This document shows, in pieces, positions 38,115-46,787 of a stretch of DNA of 64,000 bases (position 1 is its first letter; each line of letters starts with the position of its first letter). The translations under genes and the position numbers were made by a program. The notes under the pieces were generated by a model. It was not told where the DNA came from and made no database searches. It saw only the letters and a list, made by a program, of their open reading frames with translations. Origin of the DNA: an uncultured Bryobacterales bacterium (lineage in GTDB: Bacteria; Acidobacteriota; Terriglobia; Bryobacterales; UBA6623); the NCBI GenBank assembly GCA_951813605.1, contig OX638379.1:124001-188000 (forward strand), given 5' to 3'.

Positions 38115-39158
38115 CTAGAGCTGCCTGACCACGGCCGCCGTCATTTCGGCGCATCTCAGGTTCCCGCCGATGTCTGCTGTCCGACAGGCCGGGTTTTGAA
38201 GAGCGTTCTCCACCGCGTCGCGGATCGCCGATCCGTATTCGGGGAGTCCGAGCCAATCAAGCATCATCGCGGCAGACAGGATAGTAGCCACCGGATTCGC
38301 CTTGCCCTTACCGGCAATGTCCGGCGCGGTCCCGTGGGCCGGTTGAAAAACTCCGTATTTGTCGCCTATGTCCGCCGATGGCGCCATGCCCATTCCCCCC
38401 ACGATCCCGGCCGCAAGGTCGGAGAGGATGTCGCCAAACATGTTCTCGGTGACGAGCACGTCGAACCGCTCCGGTTCGCGCACCAAGAAAAGAGCGGCCG
38501 CGTCGACATAGACCCGCTCCGTCTCGACTTTCGGGTACTCCGCGGCCACTGTGTCGAACACTTCGCGGAAGAATGCCATGGCCGGCAAGACGTTGGCTTT
38601 GTCAACCAAGGTCAGCTTGCGGCGTCTTTGTTCGGCAGCTCGAAACGCCGCATGGAAGATGCGATCGGCCCCGTGCCGCGAGATGCGCATGGCGTTTTCG
38701 ACAGCATCCGCCGAAGGGTCATGACCAGCGGTGCGCTCCCAGAAAAGCCCCTCGGTGTTCTCGCGAAACAGCACGAAGTCGATTTGGCCCGCGGCCTTCC
38801 CTTTCAGAGGAGTCAGAGATTCCTCGTAGAGCTGGACCGGGCGGATGCCTTGGTACAAGTCGAGTTGCTCCCGAATGTCGACCTGGGGTGCCATCTCGGT
38901 GCCGTTGGGCCACCGAACATCTGGCAGCCCCATCGCGCCTAGCAGGATCGCATCGTATTCCCGCGCCATTGCCAATGTGTCGGGAGGTAGCGGATCACCG
39001 GATCGCAGGTACTCGCCGGCACCGACCGAGAACGTCTTGAATGCGAACACCAAGTCGTCCGACAGAGCCTCAATGGCTTGCAGCACCTCAACCGCCGCGG
39101 CAGTTACTTCGGGCCCTATGCCGTCACCGGGCAGAAGGGCGATTCGCAGGTGGCTCAA
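38115..39158 (-). CDS. isocitrate/isopropylmalate dehydrogenase family enzyme
   Basis: 347-residue NAD(P)-dependent beta-decarboxylating dehydrogenase: [12 protein letters not shown] at the start, the substrate-loop FRENTEG at 131-137, [12 protein letters not shown], the metal site with [15 protein letters not shown], and [17 protein letters not shown]. True LeuB enzymes usually read RELTGGIY, whereas RENTEG is the isocitrate/homoisocitrate/tartrate pattern. I therefore call only the family. It starts 34 bases from the divergent PhyH gene and lies alone on its strand. Confidence 0.85.
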   Translation of the reverse strand: MSHLRIALLPGDGIGPEVTAAAVEVLQAIEALSDDLVFAFKTFSVGAGEYLRSGDPLPPDTLAMAREYDAILLGAMGLPDVRWPNGTEMAPQVDIREQLDLYQGIRPVQLYEESLTPLKGKAAGQIDFVLFRENTEGLFWERTAGHDPSADAVENAMRISRHGADRIFHAAFRAAEQRRRKLTLVDKANVLPAMAFFREVFDTVAAEYPKVETERVYVDAAALFLVREPERFDVLVTENMFGDILSDLAAGIVGGMGMAPSADIGDKYGVFQPAHGTAPDIAGKGKANPVATILSAAMMLDWLGLPEYGSAIRDAVENALQNPACRTADIGGNLRCAEMTAAVVRQL

Positions 39159-39180
39159 TTCGTCACTCCTATAACCTCGC

Positions 39181-39186
39181 TATCCT
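39181..39186 (+). promoter_or_regulatory. candidate -10 for a leaderless PhyH transcript
   Basis: TATCCT ends 6 bases before ATG 39193, so transcription would begin at or next to the start codon. The same TATCCT-N6-ATG arrangement is seen before the PQQ dehydrogenase gene. No good -35 is seen. Confidence 0.35.
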
Positions 39187-39192
39187 AACCGC

Positions 39193-40044
39193 ATGTATTC
39201 CGGCGTACCGGACGTCGAGCCGGCCGTCCAGCAACTTTGCGATGGACCGGGTTACTTGATCCTGGAGGACTTTTACCCGGCAAGCTTGATTCGGGCGGCC
39301 CGTGACCGGATCTACGAACTCGTCTCCGAGCAACCGAGCCGCACTTCGCACTTTTACGGCGACGATGTGAATCCCGCCCAGGCCAGAGTATGGAATCTTC
39401 CCGCCAAGGGCAGGGAATTCCGCCAAATCTGCGGGGACGAGCGGATGCTGGCGATCATGCGCCCGATCCTGGGAGAGGATCTTATGCTGAGTTCGTTCGC
39501 TGCGAATGTGCTGCACCCTGGAGCCCAGGCCCAGGAACCGCATGTCGATTATCCGTATTGGGACCTGCATGCCCGCACCCGCTGGCCACGGGCGCTCAAC
39601 GCCACTTATCACCTTGCTGTCGAAGCGGTGATGCCGCTCGACGAGTTCACCGTAGAGAACGGGGCTACGGCGATAGTTCCGGAAAGCCAAAAGCTCGCAT
39701 GCTGGCCGGATAAGGGGCAATTCGCGGAACGGCACATTCGCGTCACAATGAAGCCGGGCACCTTGCTGCTGTTTCCTGCCCTGCTATGGCACGCCGGCCA
39801 GACAAACCGCTCCGAGGCTTCTAGGGCAGCCCTGCTGGGCTCTTACACCATCAAGTCGATCAAGCCGATTGAGGACTGGAGCCGCTGCATCGACCGGGAG
39901 GAAGCTCTCGGGTACGAACAGGGCGTGCAGGATCTTCTCGGGCTGCACTACCCGTACCCGGCTGTCATGGACCGCCTCCCGGGGCGAAGCTCGGAAGGCT
40001 CGCGCAGTAATCAGTCCATCTTGAAAACGGACGGATCGGAGTAG
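39193..40044 (+). CDS. phytanoyl-CoA dioxygenase (PhyH) family protein
   Basis: 283 residues of the Fe(II)/2-oxoglutarate dioxygenase fold. The HxD iron motif is H117-V-D119 (EPHVDYPYWD), and the distal His is H200 (LLWHAGQTN). It begins GPGYLILEDFYPASLIRAAR. The substrate is unknown; members are common beside sulfatases in marine and soil heterotrophs. It is followed only 4 bases later by a sulfatase, so the two form an operon. There is no SD before ATG 39193; see the candidate leaderless promoter. Confidence 0.85.
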   Translation: MYSGVPDVEPAVQQLCDGPGYLILEDFYPASLIRAARDRIYELVSEQPSRTSHFYGDDVNPAQARVWNLPAKGREFRQICGDERMLAIMRPILGEDLMLSSFAANVLHPGAQAQEPHVDYPYWDLHARTRWPRALNATYHLAVEAVMPLDEFTVENGATAIVPESQKLACWPDKGQFAERHIRVTMKPGTLLLFPALLWHAGQTNRSEASRAALLGSYTIKSIKPIEDWSRCIDREEALGYEQGVQDLLGLHYPYPAVMDRLPGRSSEGSRSNQSILKTDGSE

Positions 40045-40048
40045 TGCG

Positions 40049-41632
40049 ATGGCTCTCGTGAACCGACGTCAAATGCTGGGCGCGGCGCTGGCGATCGCGG
40101 CTGGCGGTCCCGCGCTGCGCGGGACCGCGCGACGGCCCAACATATTGCTGGCCTATTCCGACGACCAATCGTACCCACACGCGTCAATCCTCGGCGACCC
40201 AGTCGTCCGAACGCCTGCTTTCGATCGCGTCGCTCGGGAGGGGGTGATTTTCACCCATTCCTACACGGCCTGCCCGTCCTGCACCCCCTCCCGATCCGCT
40301 TTACTTACTGGTCGACCTATCTGGAGAGTCGGTGAAGCCGGGGTGCTTTACGGGACCCTGCCGCCCGAGTATCCTCTGTTCACTCACTCGCTGGCCGACG
40401 CTGGCTATCACACTGGGTTTGTCGGAAAGCCGTGGGCGCCCGGGGACTGGCGGGCCGGAGGGCTTACACGCCATCCGATTGGACGTGAGTACGCCGCTCG
40501 GCCCGCAGAGAATCCGCCGCAAGGAATCGACACCAGGGACTACGCTGCCAACTTCGAGGATTTTCTGGCCGAGCGGCCACCCGGCGCGCCGTTCTTTTTC
40601 TTCTTCGGCGCAACCGAGCCACACCGCGACTACGAGTCCGGCATCGGCAACCGCAGCGGCTTGGATCCATCCAAGGTCGAGGTGCCGCCCTACTTGCCGG
40701 ATGCTCCCGAGGTGCGCTCTGAACTTCTCGACTACTACTACGAGATCGAGCACTACGACCGGCATCTCGGGCGCATGCTCGACGCTCTAGAGCGGATCGG
40801 AGAACTGGACAACACCATCGTGGTGGTTACTTCCGACAACGGCATGCCGTTTACCCGCACGAAGGCAACGCTTTACGACAGCGGCACTCGGATGCCGACG
40901 GCAGTGCGCTGGGGGAGGCGCGTGCGGGGCGGTCGTCGAGTGGACGATTTCGTCAGCCACGTTGACTTCGCGCCGACCTTCTTGGAGGCGGCCGGCTTGG
41001 AACCGAGCGCATCGCACGACGGGCGCAGCCTGATGCCTCTGCTGGTCTCGAGTGCGGAGGGCCGTCTGGACTCCGAAAGGGATCACGTTCTTACCGCGAT
41101 GGAGCGTCACACGTGGTGCCGCCCGGACGGGGCCACCTACCCGATGCGTGCGATCCGGACTCACGACTTTCTCTACGTCCGCAACTTCGAGCCGGATCGC
41201 TGGCCGACCGGGGGACCGGAGTTCGTTTCGTCCAACAAGGCTCCGCACGGGGACGTCGATGACGGTCCGTTCAAGGACTTCATGCTGCGGCCCGGGACCC
41301 GCCGCGACTTTCCGCTAGAGTTCGAGCTGGGATTCGGCAAGCGTCCGCTCGAGGAGCTATACGACTGCAGGTCCGACCCGCACCAAATAAGGAATCTGGC
41401 CGGAGACCCGGCCTACGAGGACGTGCGGCGAGAACTCTGGACAAGGCTCGAGTCGGCCCTTCAAGCCAGCGGTGACCCTCGCGTGCTGGGGCAGGATCCC
41501 TGGCAGGATTACACGTACCGGCAGGTTGAAGGGTTCGGTGCGACATACAATCGCACCTTGAGTGAGGCTGAGCGCCGTGCGGCGCGCGATCGGGGAAAGC
41601 ACGCGGTCGGGCATGCAAAGCTAGAGAATTGA
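40049..41632 (+). CDS. sulfatase, Tat-exported
   Basis: 527-residue sulfatase. A Tat signal VNRRQMLGAALAIAAGGPA begins it. Then LLAYSDDQ (metal Asp pair), the formylglycine motif CTPSRSALLTGR (Cys78), GYHTGFVGKPW, and VVTSDNGMPFTRTKATLYDSG (metal/substrate). It is 9 residues longer than the sulfatase at 8717 and not close to it. It sits 4 bases after the PhyH stop. The substrate is unknown; Tat export implies that folding (and possibly formylglycine formation) precedes translocation. Confidence 0.9.
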   Translation: MALVNRRQMLGAALAIAAGGPALRGTARRPNILLAYSDDQSYPHASILGDPVVRTPAFDRVAREGVIFTHSYTACPSCTPSRSALLTGRPIWRVGEAGVLYGTLPPEYPLFTHSLADAGYHTGFVGKPWAPGDWRAGGLTRHPIGREYAARPAENPPQGIDTRDYAANFEDFLAERPPGAPFFFFFGATEPHRDYESGIGNRSGLDPSKVEVPPYLPDAPEVRSELLDYYYEIEHYDRHLGRMLDALERIGELDNTIVVVTSDNGMPFTRTKATLYDSGTRMPTAVRWGRRVRGGRRVDDFVSHVDFAPTFLEAAGLEPSASHDGRSLMPLLVSSAEGRLDSERDHVLTAMERHTWCRPDGATYPMRAIRTHDFLYVRNFEPDRWPTGGPEFVSSNKAPHGDVDDGPFKDFMLRPGTRRDFPLEFELGFGKRPLEELYDCRSDPHQIRNLAGDPAYEDVRRELWTRLESALQASGDPRVLGQDPWQDYTYRQVEGFGATYNRTLSEAERRAARDRGKHAVGHAKLEN

Positions 41633-41935
41633 GGTTCCCTGGGTTTCAATTCCTCGGTGCATCGATGACCGATTGGGGAGTTGTCCCCGCCGATTCGATG
41701 GTTTGACTTGGCGACACTTTGAATTGCACCCCGATAGTTTTCTCGGTAATAGATCGCTTCATATCGGAACTTGTTTGTGCAACATAATCTGACGTAATGA
41801 TCCTCAAGAAATGAATACAAATTATCGAACTATTTTATATTGATATTCGAGAATAATTTGTCAATATTCTTAGATCAGAATAGAGTGCAATTAACTTCGC
41901 TAGGGATTTAAACAAAATTTATTCAATGATTGCGA

Positions 41936-41967
41936 TTGACATAGGAAATATTGTTTATTCTTATAAT
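41936..41967 (+). promoter_or_regulatory. promoter-like sequence in the AT-rich island
   Basis: TTGACA (41936-41941) and TATAAT (41962-41967) match the consensus hexamers exactly, but the 20-base spacer is too long for a good promoter. The -10 overlaps the hairpin at 41953-41971. If used, it would read toward the cyclase at 42169. Confidence 0.3.
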
Positions 41968-41971
41968 AAAC
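41953..41971. other. AT-rich hairpin GTTTATT/AATAAAC
   Basis: Perfect 7-base arms with a five-base CTTAT loop inside the AT-rich island. Could be an operator, transposon relic or a DNA-bending site. Confidence 0.6.
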
Positions 41972-42168
41972 AGGGTGAATTAGTTAGGATATTATGGGGA
42001 CATATCTAGTGTCATCGAGAGTTTTGACGAATTAGTTTCCCTGATCGATTTGGACCGGTGAAAGTAATCGATCAAACTGCATGAGCCTTGCCTCTTAGTT
42101 CGAAAGGGAAGGCCAATCGCAACGGACAACTAGACAGATAACGCGATGGTGCACTAGAAAGACTCAAG

Positions 42169-43044
42169 ATGGCAACCGAATCTGCCTTTGCCAATTCCAT
42201 CGGATTGGAGTGTCAGCACTCCGAGCGAACGAAGGAGGGAGTAAGCTACTGTTTGTCCAGAAAGCCCGTGACGCGACGTTTGATCGACATTTCTGTACCC
42301 ATCGAGGCCGGGATCAAGTCGGATCCTGAGCCGATGCTCCCCAAAATTGTCTACCGAACACATGCCGAGACGGCAGAGGAGATCTGCTCGATTTTTCCGG
42401 GACTCCGGCCGGAGCAGCTTCCGGACCGAATGGGCTGGGCCGTCGAAGATGTTCGAATCTCCACCCACAACGGCACTCACGTGGATGCGCCTTGGCATTA
42501 TCACCCCACAATGGATGGAGGGGATCGAGCGATCACGATCGACGAGATACCGCTTGAGTGGTTCTGCCAGCCGGGCGTGAAGCTCGACTTCCGGCGCTTC
42601 GCTGATGGCTACGTGGTTTCGCCGGCCGACATTCAGGCGGAACTCGACCGGATCGGACACGAGTTGCGGCCGCTCAACATCGTTGTCGCGAACACCGCCG
42701 CCGGGGATCACTACGGGCACGACGCCTACCTATACAAGGGGTGCGGTTTCGGGCGTGATTCCACTCTCTGGCTGGCAGAGCGTGGCGTGCGCGTCGTCGG
42801 CACTGACGCTTGGTCGTGGGACGCGCCGTTCCCCCATACCGTCCAGCGCTGGATCGAGACAAAGGATCCGTCGATCGTGTGGGAAGGCCACAAGGCGGGC
42901 ATGGAAAGAGCGTATTGCCAGATCGAGAAGCTCGGCAATCTCCGAAGCCTTCCGTCCACTGGATTTGACGTGGTCTGCTTTCCTACGAAAATCAAGAACG
43001 CGTCGGCCGGCTGGACTCGGGCGGTAGCCATCGTTAGGGAATAG
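42169..43044 (+). CDS. cyclase family protein (kynurenine formamidase-like)
   Basis: 291 residues. The metal-binding signature of the family is HNGTHVDAPWH (H100, H104, D106, H110). RRLIDISVPIEAG is the usual start of the domain at about residue 36, so the first 35 residues are extra. A strong ribosome site AAGGAGG at 42232-42238 lies inside the annotated frame, so a later start (TTG 42253 or GTG 42268) is possible. I keep ATG 42169 because spacing to those is too long or they are rare. Such enzymes cleave formamides or related cyclic compounds; the substrate is unknown. Confidence 0.8.
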   Translation: MATESAFANSIGLECQHSERTKEGVSYCLSRKPVTRRLIDISVPIEAGIKSDPEPMLPKIVYRTHAETAEEICSIFPGLRPEQLPDRMGWAVEDVRISTHNGTHVDAPWHYHPTMDGGDRAITIDEIPLEWFCQPGVKLDFRRFADGYVVSPADIQAELDRIGHELRPLNIVVANTAAGDHYGHDAYLYKGCGFGRDSTLWLAERGVRVVGTDAWSWDAPFPHTVQRWIETKDPSIVWEGHKAGMERAYCQIEKLGNLRSLPSTGFDVVCFPTKIKNASAGWTRAVAIVRE

Positions 43045-43122
43045 GCGCTTCCGGCGGAGGATTCTCGATGGCCGCCGACCATATCGTCGGTGCGAGGCTG
43101 CGGTGGCTTGCGGGCCCCAAGA

Positions 43123-43572
43123 TCAGAGCAGTTTCGTCGAGTCGAGCAGGATCGTGACAGGCCCCTCGTTCACTAATTCGACCTGCATCGTCGCTTGGAA
43201 CACACCCGTGGCGACCTCAAGCCCGCCGGCCCTCAGCAAGGCCACGTAGCTCTCGTAGAGAGACTCCGCTAGATCGGGCGCGGCAGCGCCGTCGAAGCTA
43301 GGCCGCAGCCCCCTGCGCACGTCCCCGTACAGCGTGAACTGCGGCACGGCCAGCACTGCGCCGCCGACATCCCCGACCGAGCGCGTCATGCGGCCGTCCG
43401 ATCCCTCGAAAATCCGAAGCCCTGCCGTTTTCTTGGCAACGTGCGCGGCGTCCTTCTCGGAATCCCCACGACCCACCGCCAGTAGCACTAGCAATCCGTG
43501 TCCGATGCGGGCTACGCATTTGCCGCCTATGCGCACCTCGGCAGAACTCACACGCTGGATGACCGCCCGCAT
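43123..43572 (-). CDS. dtd: D-aminoacyl-tRNA deacylase
   Basis: 149 residues, the usual Dtd length, hydrolysing D-aminoacyl-tRNA to recycle tRNA. It starts MRAVIQRVSSAEV and ends with NEGPVTILLD, the NxGPxT-type second motif. The first active-site motif SQFTL is PQFTL here, with Pro at position 77 where E. coli has Ser. The downstream RGLRPSFDGAAAP segment is normal. A TACAAT -10-like hexamer (43582-43587) lies 9 bases upstream of the ATG, suggesting a very short leader. Confidence 0.9.
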   Translation of the reverse strand: MRAVIQRVSSAEVRIGGKCVARIGHGLLVLLAVGRGDSEKDAAHVAKKTAGLRIFEGSDGRMTRSVGDVGGAVLAVPQFTLYGDVRRGLRPSFDGAAAPDLAESLYESYVALLRAGGLEVATGVFQATMQVELVNEGPVTILLDSTKLL

Positions 43573-43581
43573 GAGCGTTCC

Positions 43582-43587
43582 ATTGTA
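43582..43587 (-). promoter_or_regulatory. dtd: candidate -10 for dtd
   Basis: On the minus strand TACAAT stands 9 bases before the dtd start codon. No clear -35. Confidence 0.3.
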
Positions 43588-43630
43588 ATGGCGCTATGAG
43601 CGCACCGACTTGGGCCGATGCCCCGTCGGG

Positions 43631-43636
43631 TATCCT
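43631..43636 (+). promoter_or_regulatory. candidate -10 for a leaderless PQQ dehydrogenase transcript
   Basis: TATCCT ends 6 bases before ATG 43643, the same spacing as at 39181. TTGGGC at 43610-43615 could be a -35 with a 15-base spacer. Confidence 0.35.
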
Positions 43637-43642
43637 AGGGCC

Positions 43643-45265
43643 ATGCGTCTAGGCATCCTTGCGGCTCTTGCAGCGCTCAGCCTCGGGGCTCAGGTGGATC
43701 AGCGCCGCCTCGAGCAGGCTGCCTCCGAGCCTCACAATTGGCTCACTTATAACGGCACGTACTTCAGTCAGCATCACAGTGGCCTGAAGGGCGTCGATCT
43801 CTCCAACGTTGCAGATCTAGAACTGGAGTGGGTCTACCAGGCCGCTTCGACCGACAAGTTCCAAGCAACTCCGCTAGTCGTGGATGGCGTCATGTATCTG
43901 ACCGAGCCTCCTAACAAGCTTGTCGCGCTCGACCCGGCCAGCGGTCGGGAGTTCTGGGTCTACGAGCACCAGTTGCCGACCCGCATCTATCCCTGCTGCG
44001 GCCGAGTTAACCGCGGCGCTGCCATCTTGGGGGACACGCTCTACTGGGGAACCCTCGACGCAAAGCTGCTAGCCGTTGACGCCAAGACTGGCCACAGGGT
44101 CTGGGAAACCGTCGTGGTGGAGGACTACGAGAGGGGCTACGCATTGACCGTCGCGCCCCTAATTGTCAAGGAGAAGGTGATCGTCGGCACTGCGGGCGGT
44201 GAGTTCGGTATCCGCGGCTACCTCGCCGCGTACGATGCCGCCACCGGCGAGGAGGCTTGGCGCTTTTACACGATTCCGGGTCCAGGCGAGCCCGGGCACG
44301 AAACATGGGAAAACGACGCATGGAAGACCGGCGGCGGCTCAATCTGGCTGACCGGCTCGTACGATCCAGAATTGAATCTCACCTATTGGGGAGTCGGAAA
44401 TCCGGCGCCTGACTGGAATCCTGATGTCCGACCGGGCGATAACCTCTACACCGACTCCGTAATTGCGCTTGACCCCGATACCGGCAAACTCAAGTGGCAT
44501 TTTCAGTTCACGCCACACGACGAATGGGACTGGGACGCCGTGCAGATCCCCGTGCTTGCCGACATGCCATGGGAGGGCCAGCCCCGCAAGCTGATGCTTT
44601 GGGGCAATCGCAACGGGTTCTTTTATGTTCTTGACCGAGAGACGGGCGAGTTCCTTCTCGGCAAGCCGTTCGTGAAGCAGACTTGGGCAGCCGGCTTGGA
44701 CGAGGATGGCCGTCCCGTCAAGATTCCGGGCAAGGGCCCGAGCCGTGAAGGCTCCAAGACTTGGCCTGGTGTACAGGGTGGGACAAACTGGTACGCTCCT
44801 TCGTTCAGCCCGCTCACCAAGCTTTTCTACCTGCCGGTCTGGGAGGGTTACTACTCCGTTTACTTCAAGTGGGACCAGCCCTACGAACCGGGGACCCGCT
44901 ATCTAGGCGGCACTCCTCGGAGCCCGGTGTCAGCCACTTCTCGGCGGAGGTTCATGAATTACACGGAGGAGGACGGCTACGGCGCGATTAGAGCGCTCAA
45001 CCCGCTGACGGGAGAGAAGGTTTGGGACTTCTCGATGACTGATGTCACCGACTCGGGGCTGCTAACAACGGCCAGCAACCTGCTTTTCTCCGGAAGCAGG
45101 GAGGGCCACTTCTACGCCATCGACGCTACGAACGGCGCAATGCTGTGGCAGCGATATCTTGGCGGCCAGATCGCTGCGTCGCCGATCACGTACGAGGCCA
45201 ACGGCAAGCAGTACGTAACGGTCGCTTCCGGACACGCGGTGTTCACGTTCGCCTTGCCCGACTGA
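43643..45265 (+). CDS. PQQ-dependent alcohol or sugar dehydrogenase, lanthanide-type
   Basis: 540-residue periplasmic quinoprotein with an eight-bladed propeller. Signal peptide MRLGILAALAALSLGA. The adjacent Cys pair that contacts PQQ is C118-C119 (YPCCGR). Metal/catalytic residues follow the XoxF pattern: E187 (GGEFG), N253 (GNPAPDW), D296 and the extra D298 in HDEWDWD, the second Asp being the marker of lanthanide-dependent enzymes. There is no C-terminal heme domain, so electrons must pass to a separate cytochrome. I chose ATG 43643 rather than the 43610 frame start because it gives the signal peptide. The lactonase gene follows 23 bases later. Confidence 0.85.
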   Translation: MRLGILAALAALSLGAQVDQRRLEQAASEPHNWLTYNGTYFSQHHSGLKGVDLSNVADLELEWVYQAASTDKFQATPLVVDGVMYLTEPPNKLVALDPASGREFWVYEHQLPTRIYPCCGRVNRGAAILGDTLYWGTLDAKLLAVDAKTGHRVWETVVVEDYERGYALTVAPLIVKEKVIVGTAGGEFGIRGYLAAYDAATGEEAWRFYTIPGPGEPGHETWENDAWKTGGGSIWLTGSYDPELNLTYWGVGNPAPDWNPDVRPGDNLYTDSVIALDPDTGKLKWHFQFTPHDEWDWDAVQIPVLADMPWEGQPRKLMLWGNRNGFFYVLDRETGEFLLGKPFVKQTWAAGLDEDGRPVKIPGKGPSREGSKTWPGVQGGTNWYAPSFSPLTKLFYLPVWEGYYSVYFKWDQPYEPGTRYLGGTPRSPVSATSRRRFMNYTEEDGYGAIRALNPLTGEKVWDFSMTDVTDSGLLTTASNLLFSGSREGHFYAIDATNGAMLWQRYLGGQIAASPITYEANGKQYVTVASGHAVFTFALPD

Positions 45266-45288
45266 ACGCCTTTATGGGAGATGAGAAA

Positions 45289-46443
45289 ATGCCGACCATT
45301 CATCGCCGGCTTTCGATTCTGTTCGCTCTCGCCTTCGGCGCACTGGCCGTCGGATGCTCCGAGGAGGGCCGCCCTTTGACGCACTGGGTGTACTTTGGCA
45401 CTGGTGCGAGTCACATCTACGTCTCCGCCTTCGATGCCGAAACCGGCGAACTGAGCGCGCCTAGGGAAGCAGCCGAAATCGGTAGACCGGGATTCTTGGC
45501 CATTCACCCGGACGGCGAGATTCTCTACGCAGTGGGCCGCGAGAGCGAAATCGGGTCGACACCCAGCGGTTTCGCGGCTGCATACGAGATCGACAGGGTT
45601 TCCGGGGGGCTCAGGGAGTTGAACCGAGCCTCGACCGCCGGACGAGGAGCATCGCACGTCTCGGTTAGCAGTGACGCCTCAGCGCTCGTCGCGGTCAACT
45701 ACGGCGATGGCAATACGGTCTCCTTGACGCTCGAAGCGGACGGACGGCTCGGAACCTTGGTCTCGGACATGCTCCACGAGGGTTCGAGCGTGCATCCGCA
45801 GCGTCAGAGTCAGCCCCATCCCCACTCCGCCAATTTCACTCCGGACGGTCGCTTGGTCATCGTGCCCGACCTCGGGACCGACGAATTGGTCGTGTATTCG
45901 ATCGACGCGGCGACCGCGCGACTCAGGCAGAGAGCAGATCCTCAAATTCAGATGGCACCAGGCTCTGGCCCGCGTCACATGACATTCCACACGAACGGGC
46001 GCTGGGCCTATGTGATCAACGAACTGGCATCGACCGTGACAGTTTTGGAATACGAATCGGAGTCGTTGGCATTCGAGGCCGTCCAGACCGTCAGCACCTT
46101 GCCCGATGACTACACAGGTCCCGCAAACTCGACTGCCGAAGTGCTGGTCCATCCGAACGGGCATTTCCTTTACGGCTCGAATCGCGGGAGCAACACGATA
46201 GCGGTCTTCTCGGTTGATCTTGCAAGCGGCCGGCTCGATCCAGTCGAGCGCGTATCGACCCGCGGGGACTGGCCGCGCAACTTCAGGCTCGCCCCCGACG
46301 GCCAGTTCCTGCTCGTCGCCAATCAGCGGTCTGACGACGTGCAAGTGTTTGACATCGATGCCGATACAGGGCAGCTGACTCCCACGGGTACGCGGATCTC
46401 AGTTCCGAATCCGATGTGCGTTCGATTCGTACCTTCCATTTGA
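45289..46443 (+). CDS. lactonase family lipoprotein (6-phosphogluconolactonase-like propeller)
   Basis: 384 residues. Signal MPTIHRRLSILFALAFGALAVGC, lipobox AVGC. The body is a seven-bladed propeller of the YbhE/PgL type with YVSAFDAETGELS, FLAIHPDGEILYAVGR and the His/Asp-rich HPQRQSQPHPHSANFTPD. It likely opens a sugar lactone. GGGAG stands 8 bases before ATG 45289. With the PQQ dehydrogenase just upstream, the pair would oxidise a sugar and hydrolyse the lactone outside the cytoplasm (inference). Confidence 0.85.
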   Translation: MPTIHRRLSILFALAFGALAVGCSEEGRPLTHWVYFGTGASHIYVSAFDAETGELSAPREAAEIGRPGFLAIHPDGEILYAVGRESEIGSTPSGFAAAYEIDRVSGGLRELNRASTAGRGASHVSVSSDASALVAVNYGDGNTVSLTLEADGRLGTLVSDMLHEGSSVHPQRQSQPHPHSANFTPDGRLVIVPDLGTDELVVYSIDAATARLRQRADPQIQMAPGSGPRHMTFHTNGRWAYVINELASTVTVLEYESESLAFEAVQTVSTLPDDYTGPANSTAEVLVHPNGHFLYGSNRGSNTIAVFSVDLASGRLDPVERVSTRGDWPRNFRLAPDGQFLLVANQRSDDVQVFDIDADTGQLTPTGTRISVPNPMCVRFVPSI

Positions 46444-46787
46444 GGGCCGCCGCTCGCAGCTGGAGCCGCGTCTGGAACTGCGGACCTGACAGGCGTTTCG
46501 ACGTCGCCGCGATGCTTCCGATCGCCCTTGCGGACCGCTAAACTGCTGCGGAGCCGCGCCTTGAAGCGGCGGCTACCGCCGGAATGCCGGTGAGAGCTCC
46601 TCATCTTCTCGGTTCTTAACAAGCGATTGCCGGCGGATTCTCGCAAGCCTCGAGTGCACGGACTTCGAGTTTGCAGTTTTCTTTATTTCTCGCTGCTTCT
46701 GGCAGTGCACACGCGCGGCTTTAGCATATAGAGTGCTCCAACGAATTTGCCGAGTGGCCCTCGCTGGCAAGGGTGCGGAAGAGACCG
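46444..46787. other. convergent intergenic region, no gene seen
   Basis: 344 bases between the convergent lactonase and LptFG genes. No convincing RNA or coding feature. Confidence 0.5.

Larger units (their letters stand above)
41633..42168. other. 536-base intergenic region containing an AT-rich island
   Basis: No gene recognised. Between 41761 and 42000 the composition falls to roughly 28 percent GC (hand count 68 of 240), against a GC-rich surrounding. It contains a TATTCGAGAATA palindrome at 41844-41855 and a hairpin, both described separately. Confidence 0.8.
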
